DNA from: Solen grandis
Taxonomy: Eukaryota; Mollusca; Bivalvia; Adapedonta; Solenidae
NCBI GenBank assembly: GCA_021229015.1
Contig: CM037792.1
Span: forward strand, 3,097,933 to 3,161,932
DNA length: 64,000 nt
Direction: 5' to 3'
The position numbers and the translations under genes were made by a program. The notes beneath the pieces were generated by a model, which had not been told where the DNA came from, did not search any database, and worked only from the letters and a program-made list of their open reading frames with translations. Shown here in pieces: positions 9,453 through 22,909 of the stretch. Each line of letters starts with the position of its first letter. Positions within the stretch are counted from its first letter, which is position 1.

Positions 9453-11491
9453 TAAGATCTGATCTTCAGATATCTTAAGTATTAATTCCATTCATTTGAT
9501 CTCCATCTGTCTATCAGTTTCTTCTGTCACATGTCCCCCCCCCCCCCCTCTCTCTCTCTTCAAAACACTTGTCTCATTGTTCAAATTGACCTTCCTTTCA
9601 TCTCCATCTATAATCTCTCTGAGTTTGTCTGGCATTTGTATTGATTCTCATATTCATTTTTTTATTCATCAGTTAATTTCAAACTGAAAAAACAACATGT
9701 TATAATAACTGATTTTTTTGGTTAATTAACTACGATTTACAGGTGGTTTCCTGTAGCCAAAAAATGACATATTTCCACACAAAAAAATACTACCTATTTC
9801 CCCAATATTTTTTTTGTCAAAAAGAAGTAATTGATGGACTTTTAAGGATAATGTTGATTTGCAACTTTCTTTGGCACATAACACATATAACTAGATAACT
9901 TTGTTAATTTAAAAGAATTGCATTATTTTATAATTTCATTTTTTTTAAAAATTTAAAAAAATTTTCACTGAATACTCTTTATAGTTTTACACATGCCATG
10001 TTACAGAAATAAATTTTCACGCAGCAATAGAAAGTAAATCCTCTACTCCGTAAAAGTGTTGAAAATACTTATTTGTTTCCAAAGATTTATTGCAGCAATA
10101 ACCATAAAACCTACTCTAAAGTGTGTACATATATTTGTGTGTGTATTTTGAATGCAGATGTGCAGTGATGCAAAATAGTAAAGCTTTTTCTATGGGTACA
10201 TGTTCTGAGGGTGATTAAATTAGGATTTAATGAATGCAGGTTTACACCTTTATCTCATCTTATAGGTAGTGATGAATTGCAGTGAACAGCAAAACCTTGA
10301 TCAGCCTGCAAAATGCTGAAGTTTCCTGTGTTTCTTTAATCACTCTTAAGGTAATTTAAGCTAAAATAATGAAAAAGGTGAAATACAGAAAGAGTGAACT
10401 ATTCATATACATAAACTGCTAATGTAGATATAGAAGTCAGATTGGTTGAGGTTAAGATTTTGCTGAGTTACATCTTTTTGACACTTCCCTTGTCACACTT
10501 TGTTAATCAATCCTGTCCTACCTGACACTGTTTAACTGGTAAAGGAGTTAAGGAAGTTGAGTGTTTGATTAAGTAATTGGCATAATAACATGTGATAGCA
10601 AGAAGTGTGGCAGACTATACAATTGCTTATCTCTCCATTACAGTAAACAAGAAATAGTGAGAAATAAAGGGTTTCGGTTGTAAGACATACCTAAAGTACT
10701 GTAATCAAAGAGTTATGGAATTCACATGTTTAACAACAATAATTGGAACAGGTCACAAAGGAAAGCCACTACCTATGCAGCACAAGCAGTCCACTTTCTG
10801 TTTACTGTTTTCAATCACTTAGATCTTAACACATCACAAAAAATAAAAATCATTTGATAGCCTAGCTGGTATCCCCAATATTAAATTGTGCAGCTGGTGT
10901 ATGGGTATATTGTAGTTCTAAAGTTATTGAGCTGGTACACACTCCGTTTTGTAGAAGTATTTTATATGTGAAGAAATCTACACATCAAAATTTTTTGAAC
11001 ATGATAAACTAGGACGTGCACCAATGAATGTTCCAAGAAAATTCATATTGATAAAATACTGCATAAAATTACTTCAAAATAAAATCACCACAAATTCTAT
11101 TTGAAACATATAAAGTGCTTAAAGATGAAATAAATACAGGTTGTACAGACAATAACACTTGGGCATGCTGGATCATATCAGTATTAAGTTGATTTTGAAT
11201 ATATCAGTGAATGTATACTCAATAATATCGCCAGAGTTGGTATACAAATCTCAATAACACAAAAAAGCTAGAATTTTATTGTATTATTTAAAAACTTTTA
11301 AAATGATCTTGATTATATTAAAGATAAACATTTTAGAATTTTATCACCATGATTTAGTTTCATCACATGATCTATCCATTGAAACGGGGAGGTACAATAA
11401 TATTCCTAGAAACCAGCAATTATGTGAACATTGCACAATAATCTACCTGAATATAATTTTTACTTGTATGTACAAAGTATAGAGAATTAAG
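9453..11491 (+). other. Intron stretch, no feature except simple sequence
   Basis: After the donor there is a C-run followed by CT repeats at about 9534-9560, then AT-rich sequence. A decayed fragment of the hairpin MITE family is visible at about 10282-10320 (GATCAGCCTGCAAAATGC). Nothing else is recognised. Confidence 0.4.
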
Positions 11492-11646
11492 TTAACCCTT
11501 TCCCTCATATAGACTCATTTCCAGACCACTGAGGAGCAGCGAACAGCATAAAACCTGATCAGCCTGCGAGTTACTCGCAGGCTGATCTGGTTTTATGCTG
11601 TTCGCATAGGTCTTTTCATGGTTTCCTCTATGAGGGAAAGGGTTAA
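11492..11646 (-). mobile_element. Hairpin MITE, internally deleted 155-bp copy
   Basis: The copy is bounded by TTAA at 11492-11495 and 11643-11646, with inverted ends CCCTTTCCCTCATA / TATGAGGGAAAGGG. The centre carries the family palindrome (GATCAGCCTGCGAG and its complement). Compared with full copies of about 240 bp, it lacks the segment between two CTCATTT motifs, the footprint of a deletion between short direct repeats. TTAA targets and CCC-starting ends fit a piggyBac-type MITE, by inference. Confidence 0.8.
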
Positions 11647-13215
11647 AGAAATATATTTTTCAGTCATTTTTGTCTCCAGCCAACTATTTGAAAAGTTAAT
11701 TTGATCATTAATCAAGAAGAATAATAGAATCTACCGTACATAATCAGGGTTCTTACTCCTGATTTGAAGTCCCGGATTCTAGTTTGTGGAAAAGGATTTT
11801 TTTTGGAAAGTTTTGGTCAAGGACTCCAGTTTCAAAATCCTAGCTTTACCTCTGATAATGTATATCAGTAAACAAAGGCCAAACTGGCCTTTTTCTGGAC
11901 TGACCGTTATTCAGAGGTTTAATTCTCTGTAAGTCAGAGCTGGGAATCTATCCACTGGCCTTAATTCACAGGTTGGCTTTTATTCAGAGGCAGACCACTA
12001 ATACAGTCTTGACTATAGTTTCATGGAAAACAGTTTATAAAGTACATTAAGATCAATAAATTTGGAAATGTTGATGTAGTTAGTAATTTGATTATTAAGT
12101 CTGCTTTGAGTAAGGTTGGATAATTGGGAACCAATCAAGGCTGATCCCATGTCTAGCCAGTTTATACCCTGACCCCTGGTCACTTCATTATCACTGCCCC
12201 TCAGGGGACATGTTTTACAATAAAAAGACTTAATTTATGTACAACCTGTAAGAAATGGGCAATCTGACGTCATCAAACCACTTCAAAGTGGAAGTATTTT
12301 CTTAGATAATTGTTTTACTTATCTGTACTTTAAATAATTTGCTTAGGAGGAGACATTAGGTTTGTTTGTATTGGTAAGATAAGATCTCAATTGCTGTTTT
12401 GCAGTAACTGTTGTAAGTTTGTGTTACTTGGGTTTGGGATTCATTATACAATGAATCTATTGCCTTATCCGGTGTAAATTTGTTTTAATCGGTACAACAA
12501 CCACATGAAATAATATGGTAACATAATATAATCTTAGGAAGTTTGAAATGTCACAACATTTTCAAAGTTCTAATTCAGAAAATACTATAACTTACTAATC
12601 CAGACTGTGGTGGAATATGTGTCCTTTCAAGGTATTATAAATAGCAACACTCTTGACAATAAAGTATTTTAGAAATAGTTTAAATAGGAAAGAGAATCAT
12701 GAAGAATTTGAGATATCCGGGTATTGAAACTATAGAGGAAAGAAGGTACCGGTAATCCAAGAAGAGAAAGTATCATGAGAAGGTATAGATATTATTTTCA
12801 TAAGCATGCACTCACTCAGTTTCATACTTACAAAACATACACTTCTATAAAACAAAAATTTGAACATCACATGACTCAGTATGGCATGCAGGTTACAAAA
12901 CTTGATACTACAATTTTATGGATTATCATGTGAAACAAATGAAACTTTGGGAAACATTTGGAAAGAATATGTTTTTTTATTTAGCTCTGCATTGTAGTTA
13001 AGATGTAGGATATCAGTGTCATAATTAAGAACTTTTAATTTTAATCATAAAATTTCCCAAATGATTCATGTAAACTAGAGCTGGAATTGTCTAAATGTTC
13101 TCTTATTAGATGAGATGCTTATTATCATAACCAGTGATGATTATCAGGATTCTAAAACTGTTCTTGACAAAGGTTTCCCAAAAAGTAGGGGGCTTTCGAG
13201 TTCTCCCATATTCAT
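11647..13215 (+). other. Intron stretch, no feature recognised
   Basis: AT-rich intronic sequence. No exon, RNA gene or element boundary could be defined. Confidence 0.4.
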
Positions 13216-13427
13216 TCAACCCTTTACTTCATACAGACTCATTTTGAACCAGCAGCAAACAGAACAGTGTCAGATCAGTCTAACAGGGTCTCCATTGTTG
13301 GCTCAGTTTCTTCTCAGTCTGTATGGCAAAGAAAAATCCATCATTTCATGTATCATTTTATGCTCAGTAAATTAATATTCATCAAATCATAAATTTGTCC
13401 ATGAATATTCATGAGGTAAAGTGTTAA
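13216..13427 (-). mobile_element. TTAA MITE of a second family (CCCTTTACTTCAT ends), diverged
   Basis: The left end reads TCAACCCTTTACTTCATA at 13216 and the right end reads ATTCATGAGGTAAAGTGTTAA to 13427, giving imperfect inverted ends at TTAA-like sites. The body contains a GCAAAGAAAAATCCATCATTTCATG stretch shared with the fragment at 37075-37249. The right end matches, inverted, the start of the copy at 61768. The first bases resemble the hairpin MITE ends but the body differs. Confidence 0.55.
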
Positions 13428-15901
13428 GATTAGTGCTTAGTAACATTGGAGTCCAGGACAACCAAGTAAAGACCCTGATAATTATTTCCAATTAAGAATA
13501 TAATTATGTATTTTAGTGAATGATAAATTTCAAAACCCGATTCAATGGGATGAGCTGCAATAGATCGGCTGAGCATCTAAATAAATGTTTATACCTTGCT
13601 GTGTATTTGCATGTGAAACCAGGATCTGCTTTTTTATCATTTAATATTATTATATTTTATTGAATAAGTTTCTAATTTAATCAGTGTTTAAAAGTCATTA
13701 ACAAGGTTTGAATTGTCCAGTAGATTCTTCACAAAATGTATATTATATTCTCTGAGATGGTCAGAATTGTGGTTTTGACCACCCAAAAACATGCAATTTG
13801 AAAAATCAGGATGCACATGATGCATGTATTTCAGTATAATCCGGCATTTAACGTATGCCTTGAAATCCAATGTAGATATTTTAATTCCTTCTGTCTTCAT
13901 CATAATTTTGATTTTTAATGAACAAATCTGATTTTTTTTTGACATAACTTAAGATTATAGCATACAGGCTATGTGTTATACATCTTGCAAGTGAAGTGTA
14001 AATTTATTTAGTGTGTTTTGTATAATGTCAAGATTTTCTTTCTTATCACATATAAAAACAGGTCCATGATCTGTTGAATGACTATCAATTGTGCATACTA
14101 AAAGGATGCTGCAATTTTGTCCTTTAAGTACATTAAAGTAGTATGTGGAAAACTATTAGGCAAAAAAAAATCAGTTGTTTGTTTCAACTAACATCAACAT
14201 TTTTTTTTCAACTTTTTTCTTAAAGTTCTTGAAAGGTTCATTTCAGACACAAAGAAGCATCATTGTCACTTATGAAAAAGTTTATTCTCTCCTAAATATC
14301 TCATATATAAACAACCATTCATTGACATGTGACCCCTTCTTTTCTCCCAAATTCCTCTCCAAACATCCCTCCTAGGTGTCAAAACTTTTTCTTTCTTTTT
14401 TAACAGTGTTTGCTTTTACCTTGATTGTAGCTATAATGGTTTGCTGATTGTTGATTTACATTTGGTTCAAGAGAGTTTCGATTTACCCTGGTTTTCTGGG
14501 TATTCACAATTGGTTGCAATCACGAAAAGGGTACAGTGTGCCCATTGAATTTTTTCGGATTGTATAATTGTGGTATCTAAACATTTATGGAAGGGTAAAA
14601 ACAATTACATTAAACAAATACATGTACAATATGCTTATGATTGGCTCCAGAGGTGTTTAAAACATCAGGACAATAATGTTATTATGTATTGAAGGTTGAA
14701 AAGAAAAAAGTGTATATACTTTCATTCATATTTTTGTAGGCAATGAATATGGCTCATGCAAATAGTCAAGTGAATAAATATATTTCATAAAAGTTCTGTA
14801 AGGAAATCTATAAATGATAAATGAACATTTTAGCATCCAGATGCATATTGCCAATTTGTGACTTATGTATATTATATTGATATTGGCTCATTTTCAAACT
14901 TATTTCTAACGTAGAGTTAATGAATTGTTTGTACATCACAGTTATATGAACAAGTTATTTTAATTAGCAAAATGATATACCGTATGTACATTTTTGTATC
15001 AGTGTTTATCTATTTTGAACATAGCTTTACATGAGATGCGCTCGTGTTGCTTGATCACTTTGATCTATTTCAAACACAGTATTTTCCCTACAGAATTACA
15101 TACCAGGCTGACTCATCTTCTACTCATACCGCATGAATATTTTTATACAAGTTTATAACTTGATGAATATTATAAACTTTCTAATCTTGAAACAGTATAT
15201 GAAACAATGGATATTCTTCTCTGTGCACTGGCTGTGTAGAATTCTGAACTACAATAGTGTATAAACAAACACGGAAGACCCTGACCAGACTCCTGGAAGG
15301 AGTCTGCTATGTAAAAACATGACTGTATGAGGTGCAGATCTTGATGTGTTGCTGTGCAGTCTGGCCTCTGTACAAATAAAGTTTTATAGTGCAGGGAGAT
15401 GAAAGTGCGTAAGTAGTAAACATAGATAAAAGTGTTTTATATACTTTGAAGTCTGTAACATGTTATTTAAAACAATTACATAGAGTTAGAATAATACTTC
15501 ATTTGTTGTAGAAACAATGCATAGGAAAATCCCTAGTTTGCCTTTGAAAATGATAGAAAAGAGCAAAAACTCACTTTCAGGGGCAGATAACTCAAAAAGT
15601 AGAATAGTGACCCGCATTTTTCATCCCATAATTTTTTTTCTAGTGTGATTCTCTATAATCATGCATAGTTTAAGAAAATTCTAATGGCTAGTTTTAATTT
15701 CCTATATAATAAGAAACTGTAATGGGCCCTTTGCCTTTAATGAAACAAATTTAAGTATCAATATAATTGTTACCTTATATATAAGATAGTCTGAAGTCAT
15801 TATACCAGTATAATAAAGCAACCAGTACTAATCATTAATGCGTTTGTCATACACACACACACATTATTTTTTTATTAATTTTTTTTTACGTTGAATTAAT
15901 T
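13428..15901 (+). other. Intron stretch, no feature recognised
   Basis: AT-rich intron sequence with short A and T runs and a short CA run at about 15853-15863. No exon or element was identified. Confidence 0.4.
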
Positions 15902-16214
15902 TACCTTGGCCTCTGGAGCGGGAGGTTGTTGGTTCGATCCACGGCCACGACATACCAAAGTCATAAAAAAAATGGTATTGTTATAGCTCCCTTGCTTAGT
16001 GCTCAGCATTTAAGGGTATTTACAGGACTGGTTGGCCCAGTGTCAGGATAATGTGACTGGGTGTGGTATCATGCCGCATATACTGCATTGTGGCAGCACT
16101 TTATCTTTCTCAAGAAGACATCATCTCCAAATGACTGAAATGCTGTTGGTGGGACGTTAAACCCCCCCCCCCCCAAAAAAAAAACAACAACAAACAACAA
16201 CATAATATACCTTG
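15902..16214 (+). mobile_element. tRNA-derived SINE, 5'-truncated, with 7-bp target-site duplication
   Basis: Same SINE family as at 8139-8440, plus orientation. It begins inside the tRNA-like head, keeping the B box (GGTTCGATCC) but not the A box. It runs through the conserved body to a long C run followed by an A-rich AAC-repeat tail. The flanks carry TACCTTG at 15902-15908 and 16208-16214. The 5' truncation is typical of target-primed reverse transcription. Confidence 0.8.
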
Positions 16215-17185
16215 CTCTGCCCACTCACAATTTAAATATATGAGTTAAGAGTATCTTTAATTCAATGGCCTTTGTATGTTTTATCTAATTTGCATAACTA
16301 AATTCATAATATTCACAACTGACACCGGAAGCAGGTGTTGAATTAATAACAAACAAAAAAAAGATGTTAAAAAGGGAAATCATGGTATCGTTTGCATTTA
16401 AACTTTCATTGACACGAAGCCAGTAACTTGCTTGAAGTTTAAGTCTCAGGGAATTTTGAAGTTTACTGATTCATCTGTGACCTATTGAAAATAGGAGATA
16501 TTGGTGAAATCCATCTAGGCTATATCTGAAATCTGTGCCATTAAATTACAACTTGATAACTGTCTGGAGTATTCATTTCATAGCAAAGTGCTGCTTTCAA
16601 ATATTTCTGATGTGTTACCAAAGAAGAAATACAGCAATTTTATGCTTAAAATGAGCCGAGGAAATTCAATAAGTTTGATAGGCAGGCATGTAAAACATGG
16701 TAAGTACAGAAAATTTAATCAAGTCTTTTTTTATTGTTACATCTTGCGTCTCATATAACCAGTTTTTTAATGATAGAAGTGAGATTCTTTATGCTACATG
16801 ACCAGGAGACTAGTATCAGTTCTTTTAAAATATCTATAGGGTATCTGATTCAAATTTTTTTTTCTTCAGTTAGGTAGAATTTATTTAGGGTTATTGTGTT
16901 ACTCATTTCAAAGGTTCAAGGAGTGAAAATCATTTAGCTGATAGGAAAGATAACATTGTCATGATTGAATTAAAACATGCAGGAAATCCCTAATTTCCAG
17001 GGGAAGGATTCAAGGAAATATTAGCTTTCATTTTTTTTTTAGATTCCTATAAAGATAAAATGATAGATGTTTTTATTTGTACAGCTGTAGAACAAAATAT
17101 TTTTTCTGTGTCAGACCATGGTGAAGTGAAAATTGTGAACCTTTTTAAGTTTGACCTACAGAGAAATTTATGTCAATGGACTTCC
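16215..17185 (+). other. Intron stretch, no feature recognised
   Basis: AT-rich intron sequence with nothing identifiable. Confidence 0.4.
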
Positions 17186-17445
17186 TTAACCCTTTCCCTC
17201 ATAGAGGACACCATGAAAAGACCTATGTGAACAGCATTAAACCAGATCAGCCTGCGAGTTAAGATCAGCCTGCGAGTAACTCGCAGGCTGATCAGATTTT
17301 ATGCTGTTCGCTGCTCCTCAGTGGTCTGGAAATGAGGATTTTATAATTAAATTTGGTAAGGTTTAACTGCGGTTTACTACAGATCAGGCTTTATGTGGTA
17401 CCTATTGAGTGCGTCAAAATGAGTCTATATGAGGGAAAGGGTTAA
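17186..17445 (+). mobile_element. Hairpin MITE, copy with duplicated palindrome arm
   Basis: TTAA at 17186-17189 and 17442-17445 bound the copy; the ends are CCCTTTCCCTCATA and its inverse. Inside, the left arm of the central palindrome occurs twice (starting at 17245 and 17263, offset 18 bp) before the single right arm ending at 17293. The same duplication, with one extra base, is present in the copy at 37395-37655, so the two form a subfamily. Confidence 0.85.
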
Positions 17446-18147
17446 CATTTATCTTCTTTACATGTTTAAGACTATTGAAATGCAAGATCACATTTACATA
17501 ATTTTAAGTCTAGATCTGAACAACTGGCTTTACAGTGTAACCTTAATATTATCGCAAATTAAAATGAATGAGTAGTGAATAGTATGAAAACCTGTGAAGT
17601 TTGGGCTGATCAGGTTTTATACTTGCTACATAAGATAATTTTCTTTGCAAAGGGTTACCCGGAAACTCATCATGTTTGAATTGGAACTTGAATCTGAATA
17701 GTTCATTCTCCCTAAAAGTCTTGTCCTCTTCTTCTACCATTTGCTTTTCATTTATTTTTGGTTGTTTACAATTACTATGCGAATACATGTGGCATGTAAA
17801 CAGTTTGTAGATGAGTTGCATTTTCTTGATGGTTCATTGTGCTTAAGGGTTCTCTTTGCTGTAGATCATGAGGTTGCTGACACTATCTGTCATCTCCATC
17901 AGGGAGATCCTATCATCACTGACAGCTATTACCACTGTAAAGTGATTTTGCCTTATCAGTCAGCCAATAGGTGTAACTAGACACCAGAGGTGGCGATGAC
18001 CACTGGTCACTCGATGTATTGGTTAAAGGTCCACCTTGGACAGTGTAGAGGGTCTCTCAGTGCAGTGGAAAACCAATGTCCAGCTAATTATGTTAATTAC
18101 ATGTACAAGGTTCCGATCATCTGCACTGACTGGACAGCTAATTATCA
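17446..18147 (+). other. Spacer between two MITEs with a decayed third copy
   Basis: About 17575-17640 contains a rearranged remnant of the hairpin MITE (GGGCTGATCAGGTTTTATAC). No exon is recognised; overlapping short open frames on both strands lack domain features. Confidence 0.4.
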
Positions 18148-18389
18148 TTAACCCTTTCCCTCATAGAGGACACCATGAAAAGACCTATGCGAACAGCATA
18201 AAACCAGATCAGCCTGCGAGTAACTCGCAGGCTGATCAGGTTTTATGCTGTTCGCTGCTCCTCAGTGATCTGGAAATGAGGATTTTGTAATTAAATTTGG
18301 TAAGGTTTAACTGTGGTTTTCTGCAGATCAGGCTTTATGTGATACCTATTGAGGGCATCAAAAGGAGTATATATGAGGGAAAGGGTTAA
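18148..18389 (+). mobile_element. Hairpin MITE, full-length standard copy
   Basis: TTAA at 18148-18151 and 18386-18389. The inverted ends are intact. The single central palindrome GATCAGCCTGCGAG-TAA-CTCGCAGGCTGATC is perfect. This is one of the least decayed copies and a good reference for the family. Confidence 0.87.
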
Positions 18390-21300
18390 GTTGAATTGCA
18401 CAATCATCTGTCTGTATGGTTCTTTGTTGTCATGGGGAAGTGTATGTGTCATGATTATGGTCTATCTTAGGTCATTGTACACATTCATATAAAACTTATA
18501 AAGAAACATTATAAATTTCAATTCACTACCACTAATTATATCAATATCTTTAATATGCAGTGGTTTTTAAATTTCTACATCTGAACAAAATCCTTCATTT
18601 CTATGGATAGTCTTATGGTATGATAAAAAGTGTTAGGATGCATATTAAAACCAAAAGAGATTTCTGTAATAAAACATGAGAAGGTCCTGTTAATTTTGAG
18701 CATCTGGAACCAACATTTCAGGTGTATTAATTATGTATTATTAAAGCATTTGTTTCTAATCAACTTTCATGTGAACAAACACCGTTAGTCAATAATATGG
18801 TAGGTGTAATATATCATATTAGTTATATCTTTCCACCCCCCAACACCCAAAAAAGAAATAAAGAATTAAATATCTAAAAAACAAAAAAGGTGTAGACAAG
18901 TAGTGATTTTAGATGATGAAAGAACCTAGCAAAGTTTAAGAAGCTGTTCTTGTTTAATGTATAATTACGGCTGATTTTGTCGCGATTATGTCCCATCAAA
19001 GTCAAGCATCCAACAAGTAGCAAATGTTTATATAATTGGCTAATAGAGTAATTATATCTAATTTTACAGTATCTTCACAAATTACCTGTGGTAGGCACCT
19101 GAAGACACATTCTTGCCTTTAATTGGAACCTGCCAGATGGTATCTCATAGTACATTAACATTGGCCTGCATGATTAAGACTGGTTTGGTTTATTGCAATT
19201 AAGCATTCCACAGGAGCCAAAGGGTGTGCATGCATCTCTTGCCATGTCAACTTAGGCTTTTTATCTTGATGTTGTAGATAAGGGACCCTGAATTAGCAGT
19301 CAACAAAGCTGCTCTTGTCTGATAATTGTTGGTTTGTTTACAATTTTATTAGTTTTATCAATTTTATTGATGAATTGTTATATGCATCTATCTATGTAAC
19401 ATCAGAAGGAATTTTAGATATGTTGCTTGAACATATTTCAATTATTTATCCACAATCTAAGTTTTTTAAAACAGTAATTAATTGGGCTTATCAAGAAAAA
19501 TGGTTGTATTGACAAATACAGATAACAGAATTATTGAGTGAAGGGATCAGCCAGTCTGACGAATTGTTATATATTTAATAGGAGATACAACTTTGATATT
19601 TAAATTGATGAGCTGACTGGGACCCCAACATTACCAAGTCTGCTTGCTAGTTGTATGCAGCTGTCTGGATGTATTTCAGTGTGAAATTTAAGTTAAACTG
19701 GACAATTAGTTGCTCTTGCTATCGTCTGCAGGTAATAATATATGTTTTATACTTAGGGGTACTAGATATCACACAATTAATGATTATTTGGGTGTACAGA
19801 GGAATAGGTTCTAATAAATCACATTTTTCACAGTTCATGCCAGTGAGACAATTGTCTGGTGTTTAACTCCAGTGCTAGCTCTACTTGATATATCAGTCTA
19901 CCACTTGCTGGTAACAATAGTTATGTTGCCTGCTGGGTGCTACTGTTTATGGGTGATGTTTCTCACACTTAGGAAATTGTTGGGAAAGTTTAGAAGAAAG
20001 AAAAGCTGGTAACAGGAATGTAAGCCACCAAGAATTCAGCTTGGTTATGTTTGAAGAATCTTTTAAAAACTTTTTGGTACCAATATTTTCTTCATGCTTT
20101 GTCGGGTACCAGCAATTATGTAATTGTCCTGTTTTAGTAATGTGTCGTATGTTACTTGCGGATTTACAAAGGGGGCCCAGTAGGATGAGACATAAGTCCA
20201 GTTGTTAATGTCCTTTGTCCCCTGTAAGTGTGAACCTATTGGTAGGGGATGTTCTGGATTACTGGCATAACCAAGGGATCAACATTCCTACCCCAGATGT
20301 ATTTATCACTGTTGTGGGTAGCCTTGATCCTTGTTCAATGGTGGGCTGACATCTGTTCTTGGTCACCTTCATTTGATTTTAAAGTATACTTTGTAGGGAT
20401 TTCCTTTTTTTCTTTATTTTAATATATGGCAAAGAGATAACTTTAAGAAATAAGTGGGGATAATTTACTTTTTTTACAGTTTTGTGTGGTGTGATTTAAT
20501 TCCTGATTGTGGGACTTAAAATGTATTCAAGGTATTACTTTATTAATGAATATGGTTCAAAAATGACTTAGTGCTCATTGCTCACTTAGAAAGAGTCTTG
20601 TTTAGCACTTAACTTTCAGCTTTGTGGTATTCAACTCTGTCCCTGTGAGTATTTATTCAGAAAATCATGACGTATGCTTAAAGAATATGATACAGATATT
20701 AAATAAACCCTTGAATAATAAGCTAGTACGGTAATTGATTTATGATTCATCAAATTTGAATTTCAGTTTCACTTACAGATATGGTATAAAATATTTATGA
20801 ATGAGAGACAGAGAGGGTGTATACATGCACTTTCTGCTTGAAATCATTCACTTTAAAACAAGTTCTTTTATTCCAAATAAAGTTCTATATAATGGTTACC
20901 AGGTATTTGATCCTGGATTATAAAAGTACCCCCTTTAAAGATTTCTTATTACATCAGAATGATAAAATGATCTCATTAAAGATTAGTGGTGATATTGCAT
21001 CTTTAATACTCTAAAGTTATCAATAGAAACTTGACCCACTCGTTTATCATTACTTATTACAGGGTTAAGGGATCATTCCTTACAGTTAAGGGTCTCCTTG
21101 TAATCTCAGTGTTCATGATTTTCACTCAACACGCCTTTTCATTTAGATTCTCAACATGATATGGGACTGAAAGACTAGGGATTGGGTAAGCTTGCAATAG
21201 ACTGCAGCCCCCTGGTGAACTTACACCTGTTGTTTCAGACCAGGTCACAGTTTGTTAGGGGATGGCAAACACTAGGTAGATCAGGTAGCTGTGTTACAGG

Positions 21301-22682
21301 GTCACATGCCATGGCCCAAGTCGTAAATCAGCAGTCTGCACAATATCTTGAATTTAATTTCCTCACTTGTTGGTTTTATGATATCCGCAGTGAGATATGA
21401 ATGGCCCTGGTGCAGTTTTATTAGAGTATGTGAAGTCATGGGGACTTCTAGTTGTTTGCATCATTACATTTAGGAAATGCATTGTAAATACTTATGATTA
21501 CCAGATGGAATTTTAATTGTTGTAAATATCCAAAACAGACATGTCTGTACAGATGGGGGTCAGTATAAAGGGGTTAACAACCCTTTAATAGCAGCTTTAG
21601 GGGCTAGACCTTGTAAAGTTTCCAACATATTACCCTGGAGGTCTTAAGAAACACTGTTAACAATTTCTTGATTTAGAATTTGTTTTCTTTTGATGCCTTA
21701 AGATATAAGCTTTCTTGTTGATCTTGTTAAAGTAGTTGTTTGTGTCAATGAATGTATTCTTTAGGTTACTAAGTTTTAATCTATAGGTGTTGAACAAAAC
21801 ATAACATAATCAGCTTTCTTGCAACACTTTATGAGATATGAAAGGCCCATTATTTCCCAGAGATTGTAATATTTTCAATACCAGAAATTCTACAAAATTT
21901 TTACAAGATAGTAAAAGTTTCCTTAATTAATACTTAATTACTACATATCCAATCTCTGCGGACTTGACATTGCTAAAAACACTTTTAGTATTATGGATGG
22001 ATGATAAAATACTACCTTTGTTTACATTTTGTAATTGATAAGCATTTCAGACAGTGCCCATAAGACTACAGAAATATGAACATATTTGGGTGAGACACAA
22101 TTGAAGTGTGGAAAAGTATGACTGTGTGCACATAAAACTTTAAGGGAAACGTCTGTCCCCTACTTCAAAATAGTTTTCATTAAAACAGAACAAAATTAGG
22201 TCTTCAGTGGATTCAGGTTTCTCATAATTAAAATGTTGAAACTTTTAAGTATTTAGTAGCTTGTGACAGTGTTTTATCAGTACGGGCCATGTGTTGAAGC
22301 CCTTCAGTTGTGCATTCCTCAGTGTATTAAAACGCATGTCTTAACCATTGCTCACAAAGCTGAAACACTGCATGAGTATGAGCTGTAGTTTTAAATTTGA
22401 TGAAGATGTTGGATTCATAATCTCTTTCATTTTATAAATGTAGAATAAGCTTGCAAACAGCAGACTTGATTCAGGAAAACGAAAGGAAGATTATTTAAAA
22501 TCAGTTATGGAAGTAGAAATAAGAGATAATGATTGTTACATAAGAATTCAACTTTTTTTTGTCAGAGTCATGTTCATATGATGGTGGTTAAAAATCTTTT
22601 GTGACAGTTTTGAGGTGACTTCCACTATTTAAAGTTTATACCTTCTACAACCATGTACTGTCTGGAACTTAGTTTGGGGTAC
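18390..22682 (+). other. Long intron stretch, no feature recognised
   Basis: About 4.3 kb of AT-rich intron. I saw no coding exon with splice context, no RNA gene and no bounded mobile element. A short palindrome around GGGGTTAACAACCCTTT is at about 21570-21589. Confidence 0.4.
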
Positions 22683-22909
22683 GGACAATACCCCCTCCGG
22701 ACAATTTCCCCTTAGGACAATACCCCCTCGGACAATACCCCCTCGGACAATACCCCCTCGGACAATATGCCAGGGTGGACAATACCCCCTTCATATAAAA
22801 ATTATATATTTATGCATTAAAATATTTATTTATGATATACATGAATAATAAAGCATTAAATATTGTGAAATTTTGTTGCTTTGGTGATTGTCCGGAGGGG
22901 GTATTGTCC
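22683..22909. mobile_element. Small foldback element with perfect 23-bp inverted ends
   Basis: The left end, 22683-22705 (GGACAATACCCCCTCCGGAC...), is the exact reverse complement of the right end, 22887-22909. The left arm is followed by three further direct copies of a GGACAATACCCCCTC-type unit up to about 22790. An AT-rich centre separates the arms. The trinucleotide TAC flanks both ends and may be the target-site duplication. No coding capacity. A MITE or foldback element is the likely identity. Confidence 0.7.
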
